Of a stretch of DNA of 64,000 nucleotides, positions 43,061 through 53,850 are shown in pieces; position 1 is the stretch's first letter; each line of letters starts with the position of its first letter. The notes below the pieces were generated by a model. The model worked only from the letters and a program-made list of their open reading frames with translations. It did no database searches and had not been told where the DNA came from. A program made the translations under genes and the position numbers. This DNA comes from Ostrinia nubilalis (Eukaryota > Arthropoda > Insecta > Lepidoptera > Crambidae), in NCBI RefSeq assembly GCF_963855985.1, contig NC_087118.1, positions 7,688,001 to 7,752,000 on the forward strand. Reading direction: 5' to 3'.

Positions 43061-44379
43061 AGTTAAAATTTATTTATTTGTAATTTTAAATAGTACTTAA
43101 ATATTAATTAACAAGAATAAACATTCTAAAAAATAGCAAGTTACACTTAAAACATAACGTTACTTATTTAATTAGTTATTTATTTCAAGAATACTCAAAT
43201 TTTAACAACCATTAGGTAATTTTCATAAAATGTTTAGTAAAAAAACTTTTAGTTATTGTTAATTTTATGAAATTGATCAAGTAGCAATTCCTGGCAAAGA
43301 AAGAAAATGTCACGTCCATTATGAAAACCCTCTCAACAATAAAATTACCTCATGCATGATAGCAACAACAAACTTGTAAATAAAAGGAGTAACTTTAATA
43401 TTAAGAATGTGAAAGAATAATGGTAATAAAATAACAATACCATAAGAAAATTCTAAACTGAAAATATAGTAAACATTACAAAAGAAGTGAAAGTCCAAAT
43501 AAAAACAAACGGTGTAGTCGATATCCAATGCTCACTTGTCTTCAGCAAGACAAGCGATAGGATGTTTTAACACCTACGACCTACAGTGCTCGAGATCCGT
43601 CGCACATCTATCTCATCAACGAGAGAAGAAGGAGGAAAATATTGAACAGAGTAGTTGAAACTGATAAATGATTAATTTTAACTTCAAAGACAAGAGGTAA
43701 TTAGGATAATATTTAGCGAGGGAACAGACAGCAGTTCTCAAAATGGGACCCATTTTTATCACAATTTCATTGTTAGGTTAAAATGGACGAACATAAAATA
43801 TGTACCTACGTAGGACATTAAAAACAGTGCACCAAAAACAAAATTCTTATTGTTTAAATAAATGAAATTATTAAAAAGTACTACATATTCTGTAATATGT
43901 GAATAAGCTAACAAACGTAGGTGGTAGTCAATATTTATTATTAATTTATAGTTAATTAAGAGAAAAAAGTTTTTGGTTCTATATTAAGTTATTGCAAATT
44001 TTAATATTATTAACAAAGACAGGTACTAATTAATAAAAAATATTATTTGTTGTGTAGCAACATTTATGACTTAAATGTAATTAAAAATATGAATTCCTTT
44101 TAACTATTCGTATAGTGTCGATTCGAATTAAAAAAGTATGTCCTAAATGTATAACAAGAAAAGTAACGTTATGTTTTAAATGTTTTTAGAGTTATAAAAA
44201 AAAACAATTTCTTGTAAAATTGTTAAAAAATCTTTATATCATTTGGTTTTGGACTATTATGTATTCGTTAAATATTGATTAAAACCCAGTATTCATAAAA
44301 AAAACTGAATACTCCATGCAACAAAATACGTTAAGAAGTGTTTAGGATTTTAATTATTAACAGTTTAATGTCAAAGTTA
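43061..44379. other. AT-rich region, nothing recognised
   Basis: About 1.3 kb with no coding sequence, RNA gene or repeat that I can support. Confidence 0.4.
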
Positions 44380-44475
44380 GTTCTAGCTTTAACTACAACA
44401 CGGATATTTAACCGGATATGTCCTGCGAAAATTGATTTTCTCGCCAAAAATCTTGTTTAAATCTTCTACAGCCAT
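44380..44475 (-). pseudogene. Helitron helicase fragment
   Basis: About 95 bp (including cctgcgaaaattgattttct and gccaaaaatcttgtt) resembles 50545-50640 of the Helitron helicase gene, around its GGKIVIFAGDFRQIPP motif. Degenerate and isolated. Confidence 0.65.
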
Positions 44476-44510
44476 AGCGTGCAGTAACTAATAATATGAC
44501 GTGATTGGAT

Positions 44511-46380
44511 TACTAATGTTTGGCCAAAAACGTTTCCCAAATTATCACATCGCAAACAATTTATTTCATTCTTTTTATCGAAATATTCATTAACAATAGT
44601 TGATTCTGGCGCTCGGCGGCCGCTACCGCGGCACGCTTCGCTCGCCTTCGCGCGTTAATGGTCACTGTTCTAACCTAACCACGCAATCTTGTATACCTAC
44701 CCATTCTTATGAAACACCATACAAGAATGCATGGTAAATTCAGTGAACTGCTCCTGAATCGAATGTACCTACTACTACTATTTCTATTTATTTATATTAA
44801 CCGGCAGACAGTGGTGACTGAGTTTGTTGCGGCGCTTCTTCTCAGCACTTGCCAAATGTTGGTCTCGAAGCGCTGGTAGGGTAAAAAGATTATGAGACAT
44901 GTAGAGGCTCCTTAAGAGCATATTTTATGACGATTTGTAAGAACTATTTATTAGTCTAAACAAATAAAGAAATTTTGACTTTGACTTTGAACCTAACCCA
45001 CTATTTTCTGCAATACCTACTTTTTGCAAACATACAATTTTATTATTAAAAAATTATTGTTTAAGAAAACCATGATCATGTGCCTTATGCTTTGATTTGT
45101 GGGTAAGTATATGAAGTGTTAATTTGATCAATCAAATTATTTGGATATTTGGCAAAAAACATTTGCTATACAAAAATTTGCCATAAAAAAACTTGACCAA
45201 GTAAAATTTTGCCAAATGATAATTTGACCAAATGAATTATCGCATCCCACCGCTCCTGCCAAAAGGCCACGGCATCCTCTCTAATGGTGCGCTTCAATTC
45301 CCGGCGCTCCCTGGGGGCCAGTTGGATTCCCTCCTCCGCAAGTCGTCCTGCACGAGAGACTTACAGGTAACGCTGCCGTGCTGCACGACCTGTAAGCCTT
45401 CGTGAGTAAAATGAGCGCCGGTCGCTGAGTATTCCCTCCAACCACCTTTCTCATTACAAAAATCGATTCCCTCCAACCACCTTTCTCATTACAAAAATCG
45501 ACGAGCATCGGTACCATACGGCCGCAGCGTATGTCATCGTGGCCACATAAATGCCTGCGTACAGCACACTTAGGGCGGGGTATCTCACGCCCCATGACGT
45601 CTTGCCAAAACCATTGGCAGCTTGTAAATCAATCAATTTCGCATGCGGCACATAGGACCTAGCCTCGTCGAGGGTCACACCAAGCGATTGCGATCGTCAC
45701 ATCGTCTGCGTACGCTATTACGTGTACCCACTCAGGACACGGCAGCAGCAGGAGGTCGTTGAGCAGGAGGTTCCAAAGTGTCGGGCCCAACATTGATCCC
45801 TAAGGACATCCCATGGTACTGCGCTTCCACGACGTGTGAGCCCCTACATAGAGGCCCACACGCCGGTCTGTAAAGTAACTAACCAATGACCTGAAGATAT
45901 TAGGTGGAGCTCCGGTCTGTTTGGCCTTCAACAAAATCATCGGCCACCACGCGTTGTCAAAAGCACCGGAGATGTCCAGGAAGATCAGCTGCACGTATGA
46001 CGCAGTACTGTTCTCGGTGATCGAGTTAATGAACTTGAGCGCCGTGACCGTAGACCGGCCACGGGTGAAACCGTGCTGAGCGTCAGATATATGTCGGTGC
46101 AAGCAGGGAGCGCAGGAGATGATGACGCGCTCCAGGATCTTACCCAGGATTGGCAAAAGAGTAATAGGCCTATAGGCCTTCGGGTCAGAGAGAGGCTTAC
46201 CGTTTCCCTTCGGGAGGACCAATAGTCTACCTACCTTCCAGATGTCTGTAAAAGAACCTTCAGCAAAGGTGGTGCGAAAAGTAACAGTTGCTAAGTTTAT
46301 TTGGGAAATGAAACATTGGCGATAAGTTGTTTGCGAAGCGAAATTTGGCGAAAAGTAATTTGGCCAAACGGAAGGATACC
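44511..46380. mobile_element. atttggcaaa-rich element, copy 1, containing a LINE fragment
   Basis: Starts tactaatgtttggccaaaa and ends tttggccaaacggaaggatacc; the terminal TTTGGCCAAA is itself a palindrome. The interior has many variants of atttggcaaa and a GC-rich block (cggcggccgctaccgcggca). A second copy lies at 59431-60254 without the LINE insert. The class is not clear to me; non-autonomous. Confidence 0.7.
45241..46271 (-). pseudogene. LINE reverse transcriptase fragment, degenerate
   Basis: Non-LTR reverse transcriptase core readable on the minus strand: VLPKGNGKPLSDPKAYRPIT, LERVI, QHGFTRGRSTVTAL, IFLDISGAFDN, then after a stop SMLGPTLWNLLLNDLL and the catalytic YADDV. The stop is TAG in place of glutamine in the otherwise invariant GCPQGS motif. 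Further downstream the frame breaks again. The endonuclease part and 3' end are absent. The R1/I-like group is likely but not proven. It interrupts the atttggcaaa-rich element, shown by comparison with the copy at 59431-60254. Confidence 0.85.
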
Positions 46381-46449
46381 GATGCGATTACTCTTAAATC
46401 GTAACAAATAAGTTTATGAAATGTTTATTTCTAAATGTAATAATATCAA

Positions 46450-46910
46450 TATAACTTTAAAAAAAAACCGACCTCAAAATTTCAAATGCGTGAATACAAA
46501 TAATACCTATTCAACAAAAAAATAATCGTTCAAATTGGTTCATATCGGCGGAGATATTGCGTATAAAAAAGTTCATCCCCAATTTTCCACCCTTGGAGGT
46601 GAAATATTTTCTTTAAATTTGCATGAAACCACCCTTTTGATAATACCTATTCAACAAAAAAAAATTCGTTCAAATTGGTTTATAATCGGCGGAGATATTG
46701 CGTATAAAAAATTTCATCCCCAATTTTCCACCCTTGGGGGTTATTTTTTTTATTATTAAATTTAAATGGGACCACCCTTGAGGTATTACCTATACGCCGA
46801 AAAAATATTTGTTCAAATCGGTTCATAATTGGCAAAGTTATCGCGTAACAAACATAGAAAAAAAAAAACATACGGGTCGAATTGAGAACCTCCTCCTTTT
46901 TTTGAAGTCC
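46450..46910 (+). repeat. Tandem LINE-tail-like repeat, about three 145-bp units
   Basis: Units share ttcaaattggtt, cggcggagatattgcgtat and ccaattttccacccttgg. The last unit ends in a tacgggtcgaattgagaacc and cctcctttttttgaagtcc sequence that is extremely common at 3' ends of lepidopteran LINEs. Confidence 0.7.
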
Positions 46911-47021
46911 GTTGAAAAAAAAAGGCGGCATAGGGGCCCGAGCGCCAGCCTCACCGCACCTTAACCTATTTATTACACTGCATTAACTTAAATTATACTG
47001 GTAAATTACTAATATTAGTAA

Positions 47022-48180
47022 CCCACCACCCCAGAGACATTTTAGTGAGAATGACAAATCCAAGATATCTTTTATCATATTCCAATGATAGTAATAATTC
47101 AGACTGAAAAAACTTAAACACAATAAGATTGAAGAGGATCCCTTTCAATCGTGTAATGTGTTATTACCAATAATGTGACTGTTTTGACACTAAAGTAACC
47201 AAAAATATTTTTGACTATGGGAACTGTGGCAAAGTAATGCTATAACATCACCCCATTCAAAATTAAAAGCGTAAAAATCTGGACAACTTGGTTTGACCAG
47301 TCCCCGAAGGCAGCGCCTGTTCACAGACATGACGGATGAGCCAGCCATCGCTTCACTCGATCATATTTTAGAGAATGTAACGACCCGCCTCACCACGCCA
47401 CCACCCCAGAGACATTTTAGTGAGAATGACAAATCCAAGATATCTTTTTTCATATTCTAATGATAGTAATAATTCAGACTGAAAAAACTTAAACACAATA
47501 AGATTGAAGAGGATCCCTTTCAATCGTGTAATGTGTTATTACCAATAATGTGACTGTTTTGACACTAAAATAACCAAAAATATTTTTGACTATGTATGGG
47601 AACTGTGGCAAAGTAATGCTATAACATCACCCCATCCAAAATTAAAAGCGTAAAAATCTGGACAACTTGGTTTGACCAGTCCCCGAAGGCAGCGCCTGTT
47701 CACAGACATGACGGATGAGCCAGCCATCGCTTCACTCGATCATATTTTAGAGAATGTAACGACCCGCCTCACCACGCCACCACCCCAGAGACATTTTAGT
47801 GAGAATGACAAATCCAAGATATCTTTTTTCATATTCTAATGATAGTAATAATTCAGACTGAAAAAACTTAAACACAATAAGATTGAAGAGGATCCCTTCC
47901 AATCGTGTAATGTGTTATTACCAATAATGTGACCGTTTTGACACTAAAGTAACCAAAAATATTTTTGACTATCCATGGGAACTGTGGCAAAGTAATGCTA
48001 TAACATCAACCCATTCAAAATTAAAAGCGTTAAAATCTGGACAACTTGGTTTGACCAGTCCCCGAAGGCAGCGCCTGTTCACAGACATGACGGATGAGCC
48101 AGCCATCGCTTCACTCGATCATATTTTAGAGACATTTTAGTGAGAATGACAAATTCAAGATCTTTCTTTTTAATTTAATA
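47022..48180 (+). repeat. Satellite, ~375-bp unit, three copies plus part
   Basis: agagacattttagtgagaat begins units at 47033, 47408, 47787 and 48128; the spacing is 375, 379 and 341. Units 1-3 are nearly identical by eye; unit 3 lacks its last ~38 bp and unit 4 is diverged and short. No coding frame. Confidence 0.9.
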
Positions 48181-48370
48181 AAAATAACAATTCAGAGTGA
48201 AGATAATCTTGACAATGGAGGGGATCACTTTATTGTCATAATGTTTTATTACTAATTTATGATATTAATTTATGCAACATAGTATTAAAAATAGGTCAAG
48301 TTGCGGCGGGAGTGGCCCCTTGGCCATCCCTAAAGCCAACTGTATTTTTTTACATACAATATAAAAAAAA

Positions 48371-48480
48371 TCGGAAAACCGCGGTTTAGATAGCAAGAAA
48401 CAAACGGACATATTCATTACGTCACGGTCATTGCATGGGTTCAAATATTATATGTGCTCCCTCGAAAACCTACTCTCCAC
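48371..48480 (-). pseudogene. Rearranged Helitron fragment
   Basis: Two stretches resemble separate parts of the Helitron gene: aaaccgcggtttagatagca matches near 52920, and gggttcaaatattatatgtg matches near 53216. About 290 bp of the parent between them is missing. Confidence 0.65.
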
Positions 48481-49240
48481 ATAACCGTTTAAAGCACTTT
48501 ATATATCTATAAAAGTACCTATGTTCTTCAGTGTAACCTACGACGCAGCGTGCATTGCTTATTCAAGTAATGCGAAAAAAAAGGCTACCCCTGTACATTA
48601 TTTCAGCTTCAACCAAACCAACGCGTGCAGATTGCCATCGCCGGCGCGATCATAGGCCAATGACTGGTCGTGCGACCTGTCATTCGCCTATGATCGCGTC
48701 GGCGATGGTGATTTGCACGCGTTGGTTTGGTTGAAGCTTACTTTTACAAAATGACAATTATACGATATCCATTATATGCTGGTAAGAACAATTCCGTTCA
48801 GTTACGCTTAAAACGGCATATAACTAACAAAAAATCAACACACCCATTGCTCGTTGCCTCCGGAACTATGCATATGTTTGTTATATTGGCATACTCGTAC
48901 TTGTACCTAGACTTCCTGACATTCCGTCGACGCTGAGGCATTCAATTGGCACAAGTAGGACATTATCAAGCGGTTATTAACCTTACCTTGATTCGTCACC
49001 CCTGCATCTTCTCTCCGGTCTCTTCCCCCTCAACTTCACGCCCGCAGCTATGCGGCTGTCGAACTCCACACTCTTCGCTTCGATGTCGTTACCTTCCCCA
49101 AGACGTCCGCCGGTGTTTCCCACAGCATCAGCAACATCAGCCCACAGGCTGGCGTGTCCCCCCAACAGTCGTCCACGTCTATCCTTCAGTTCGCCCTTCA
49201 GTGATATCATAACATCTCTTCTTCAATTTGGTTGACCGAG
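48481..49240 (+). repeat. Dispersed repeat, copy 2, interrupted by a hairpin MITE
   Basis: Inverted relative to 42420-43060 and collinear with it except for the 134-bp hairpin at 48605-48738. It lies beside the 3' side of the Helitron. Frames such as that at 48727 are not shared intact between copies, so I call no gene. Confidence 0.65.
48605..48738. mobile_element. 134-bp hairpin MITE
   Basis: Arms AGCTTCAACCAAACCAACGC and GCGTTGGTTTGGTTGAAGCT are exact inverted copies and pairing continues almost to the centre (GATCATAGGC with GCCTATGATC). The insertion is demonstrated because the other copy of the host repeat lacks it. Confidence 0.88.
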
Positions 49241-49635
49241 AAAGCTCCTATTCTAAAATCAAACACCAATGTAAATGGATTTATACTCCAAGTGACGACG
49301 TTATACCGATCCACCCCTACAGTGTAGATGATATTTAACATAGCCCATTCCCCCGATACTTCACTATCTCCACTCACACCACCACACACGCATAACTCAT
49401 ATACACAAAACCAACATGCCCAAACAAAAACCACCAAATTTTGAATTCATGCGAAATGAGTATAAAAAAAGCAAAAATAAATAAATAATGCACGTGTATA
49501 GGCGTGTCAGCGTGATTTTAATTGATTTTAAAATATATTTACACAAAAGATTTGTCAATTGATTGATAAGGTGAATTATATTTACACTTTCCGAGAAACT
49601 GCGTACAAATAAAAAAAAATAATAAAAAAAGGAAT
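49241..49635. other. Region downstream of the Helitron gene
   Basis: About 400 bp with no gene. The Helitron 3' end (hairpin followed by CTRR) should be here or further left, but I could not identify it confidently. Confidence 0.35.
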
Positions 49636-52600
49636 CTAAAGAAGTTGCGGGTATACTACATTATTTAGCAAAAGTTTATTGTCGATTAATTTATCGCGCG
49701 AAACTAAAATTTTAATATCCGATTTTTCTTGGACCCGACCTAACGCTACATATAATTGACCATGACTGAACACGTCCGACCGCAAGTCTACGCCTACCCG
49801 ATTTATAGTCTGCCCCTGACTCTTATGAACAGTCATGGCATAACATAAAGCTAAGGGGAATTGCCGACGCGTCATTTCGATGGGGCTGTCCGGTTCGATC
49901 GGAGCTTTAAACAAGATACGCGGAATCAAAAATTCGTTTGTTTCGCCTGGCTTGCGAACAATTATTATGCGCGGCGTAGTTTTTACGACGATAACTTTTG
50001 TGCCATTGACCAGTCGGTCTGAAAAACTAAGATTTCGGATTATCATGCACACGCATCCTACTTTTAGTTTTAGATCATGTTCTGGAACACCCTTTGGTTG
50101 CAGTTTATTTAACGCGTCCGCGCCTAAAAATATTTCATCTGTGTTTTCGGAAACTACTTTATCAATGGAATAAAAGTGTAAAAGTTCCGACTCTACTCTA
50201 TCTAATACTATGGAATTAATTTCCCGAACGTTTTGATTGTGTGTGGTGAGTATTGCTCGACCAGCACACGTGTCCGGTTCAACAATGACTACATGTGAAA
50301 AAACAAAATCTATTAAATCGTTCAAATCTGTAACATATGAAAGGTGGGAAGTTAAATCTACTAAATTTAAAACTGAACGATTTACTTTTAATGTTTGAAC
50401 CGGCAATTGATTCGAACCCAGTTTTAATAAAAAGTCAGAATACTCTGGGTCGTCTCTGTTACGTTGGGAAGTGCTCAAATTGAAAATTTTAATTTGCTCC
50501 CAAATTGGTGAGGACTTAACTGAACAGTTAATAATATCAGAATTACTTTTAGCTCTAACAACGACAGGAGGTATCTGACGGAAATCTCCTGCGAAAATTA
50601 CGATTTTCCCACCAAAAATCTTGTTACAATTCATCAAATCGCGGAGAGACCTATCAAGAAGGTGAATTAAATATTTGTGAGCCATAGGGGCTTCGTCGTA
50701 AATAATTACGTCAGCTTGTCGGACAAGCTCAGCGCGCTGCGAACCATTGGTAATGCTCCAGTAACCAAGATCATCTACGGGGTTGAGGGGGAATTTAAAC
50801 ATGCTATGGGCCGTAATGCCGCCTACGTAATTTTGTGCCGCGATACCCGAACTCGCCGTACACAAGACAATTCCTGAATTTCCGCGTGCGTGTGCAGTAA
50901 TTACATTTAAAAGCAAAGTTTTACCTGTTCCGGCAGGCCCGTCAATAAAAATGGCAGTATTGTTAGAGTTTCGGAACTCGCTGTCACTCAGGAGAGTGTG
51001 AATATAATTAAACACGAGGTTTTGATCGGGGGATAATTTTGGTAGCCAGCTACTTACGAAGGTATTTAATTCGTCGCGATTATATTCGACGCGCTCGCGG
51101 CCTACTTCGGTTGAATCGTCTATAACGCCCGGTAACCCTTGCTCGACAAGGGACGTCCCATGTCTACGGAATAATCGGTCGATTTGGATGAGACAAAGTT
51201 TGTACGCTTTTTCTGCGTCATCGGATAAACGCTGCAAAAAATCCTGACTAATTAAATGTCTGTACTTATCCCACAATGAAACTACCCTAACCCCATTCAC
51301 AGCTAAGAGTACGAAAAAGCTACGCAGCCGTGGTCCAGTCAAAAATGTAGATGCTTCCTGCATAGCAATCTCATACTCCGCTTCATCGTCCGCGATCCCG
51401 AGAGCTTTCGCAGCTTCCTGGAAAGTTTTGCACAATGGACCACCAAGTTTATATAAGTCGTCGTAACTACGACACGGCTGAGACGCTAAAAGAAGACGCA
51501 AGTAAAATAATTCACCTCTGTTTGGCGCGACCCAGAATAAACGCGATACTAATTCGCCCCTTTGCCGTCTTGTCAAAAATTTATTATTGCTTAATTCAAA
51601 GATTTCAACGTTTCTAGTGGTGGGACGTCGCGAATGAACAATATACCGCTCGTAAAAATCTAAATATGTCAAGTTATCAAATTGTTCACCGAGAGGCCTT
51701 TTAAAATAAGTTATTAGGTCCGAATGAGCGCGGCGCGCGGCATCTGCTTCGGTTCCCGGTTTGAAAAAGATGGATTGTTGGCCCTCAAGGTGTACGGCGA
51801 GCTGCTTTACGTTCGGTTCGCGAGCTGTTATGTCAAACTCTAAAATACGCCACGTCGCTTCGCAAGAACCAAGGTAACGTTTAGTGACATACTGCTCGAT
51901 TTCATTATTTTTATCAGAATCGGGAACGACTGTAACGCGCGATTCGTCAGGACCTTTGGTCATGTATTTGAATAGATATTTGACGATCGCGCGTGCGGAA
52001 TAAGCTAATAAATTAATGTGACAGTCATACTTGAGGAGAAGAGCGGCATTGTACGGAACTACCCACAAATCACTAACCGTTACGTCTCTATTTCTAAATT
52101 TAATGGTGGCTTGGTTTTTACTATCACGGCGTAAATGAACAAAACCTCTGTCATCGCAGTAGGTTACAGCCGTTTCAGATTTAGGGAAATACCTTGTGCA
52201 TTTCATTTTTTCAGTATCCCAACATGGCAAATCTGTTCTATGTGGAGGTCCACATGGGCCGTGTATCATGTGATCAAGCACAGCCTTGCGTAATCTACCA
52301 CCTGCCTCAGAAGGAGGAGGGATATCTGCCCTTACAAATTGATCGATCTCAAAATTTTGTATGGGACCGCCCCCTTCGATTCTAAAACAAATGTGGGCAT
52401 GGGGCAGTCCTCGTTTTTGAAACTCTATGACATGCATAATATACATACATCTACCAAACCAAGCACCAGTTCTAAGATCTTTCAAAAGTTGTGCGAGTTT
52501 CAAGTTAAAAACTCTTGCACAAATTAAAGGATTAAGCCTTTGACCTTGTGGAATAGATTGTTGGATCTCGGGCCACTTTGGATTGCATGTCATCGTTAAA

Positions 52601-53253
52601 AAGTATGATGGAGTGCCCAGTCTATTGACCAGTGCAATCGCATCCATATATTTAGTTTTCATATAACGTGGACCTCCAGTAAATGTATTGGGCAGATAGA
52701 CACGTCCCGGTACAACACCACCCTCTCCCCGTATGGTTTCATCTGCTGCTATCTGATTACTAATCTCTACTGAGTTTTCTACTTCCTGAAGGGGAGCAGA
52801 TCTAAGAGCAGAATCTGAGGAATGATTCTGCATATGAAAAATGTACTTAAGTCGTTCCTCTGAAATTCTACAAAACATATCTACTATCCATTCCTCAGAA
52901 AGTCTGTTCAACTCTGAAAACCGCGGCTCAGATAGCAACAAACAACGGACATATTTATTTTGTGTTAGTTTTATGCTGTTGTTATCGAGTCTATTCGGTA
53001 ACCAACCGGGATTACCGTGTGGATATAGCAAAGGATATTGGAAAGTTTCATATAGCGGATGTAAAATGTCTACAGTGTGCGGTTTTCGAGCACCTATGCG
53101 CCATATGACTATAGCTTTAGGAATATAGCGTTCGCGTTCTGTGCTCAGAATCGCGGCTATTTCCGAACCGATTGGCATGTCTCCTAAAATATTACCATGG
53201 GAGCGACGCGACGTGGGTTCAAATATCAAATGTGCCTCCTCGGAAGGCTCCTG
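49636..53253 (-). pseudogene. Helitron Rep/helicase, C-terminal part (Rep and Pif1-like helicase domains)
   Basis: About 1205 codons open to the MITE junction. A Helitron-like N domain precedes the rolling-circle Rep domain, with the HUH motif GLPHAHI and a catalytic-tyrosine region AIVKYLFKYMTKGPD about 140 residues later. The helicase follows: Walker A GPAGTGKT, DEAPM, GGKIVIFAGDFRQIPP, and the C-terminal VHKSQGQTI and YVALGRVQ motifs of the Pif1 group. The enzyme would nick and unwind the element for rolling-circle transposition. This part has no stops, but it is cut from its N-terminus by a 595-bp MITE and lacks an ATG near its beginning (an apparent start at 53229 is TTG). Confidence 0.93.
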
Positions 53254-53255
53254 AC

Positions 53256-53850
53256 TTAAGAGCGTTTACGCCGTTTGGCGCAAAAACAGTACTTTTTCAA
53301 CTCGTTACAATCATTAACCAGTAATACTACAAATATGTTATAGGCATAAATAGTTAGGCAATTTCGTCGTCTAAATAGTTAATTGAGAAAATATTGCGAT
53401 TAGTTTAGTATTTAAGAATTCTATCAAGATAAGTCCACACAGGTTTTGTAAATTTCCACTTTAGCGTCAGTTTACAAGCTGAAATTTTTATAAAAATACT
53501 GTGAAAACGATTTAACAAACATTTATATCCTATAGCATAGATCCTTGGGCAAATAGTTATCTGAGAAAATTTTTAGATTTAAGCATTTTACAATAAGAAA
53601 TCACAAATTAAAAGAACGTGAAATACCCAAAAATCAAAGTGATTTTTTCACCAATATTCTTCCTTTATTCAACATAAAAATAGCTTAATATAATAAAAAA
53701 ACATCTTCTTTAAAATATTTACTTTGAAACGATATTTAATTCATTGTTATTGTTTTGCTATAAACATTTGAAAACTATTAAAAAACGCCGCGCGCGAATC
53801 ATTTCCAATGATGCCCCTTGAAACGCCGCGCTTCGCGTAAACGCTCTTAA
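53256..53850. mobile_element. piggyBac-type MITE inserted in the Helitron gene
   Basis: TTAA at 53256-53259 and 53847-53850 flank inverted ends GAGCGTTTACGC and GCGTAAACGCTC. TTAA duplication is the hallmark of piggyBac-superfamily insertion. The interior is AT-rich without a transposase. The Helitron reading frame is in register on both sides when one TTAA copy is counted, so the MITE inserted into an open gene. Confidence 0.92.

Noticed and set aside
45281..45678. Several short minus-strand frames as separate genes
   Set aside because: They are broken downstream parts of the LINE insertion containing the reverse transcriptase fragment.
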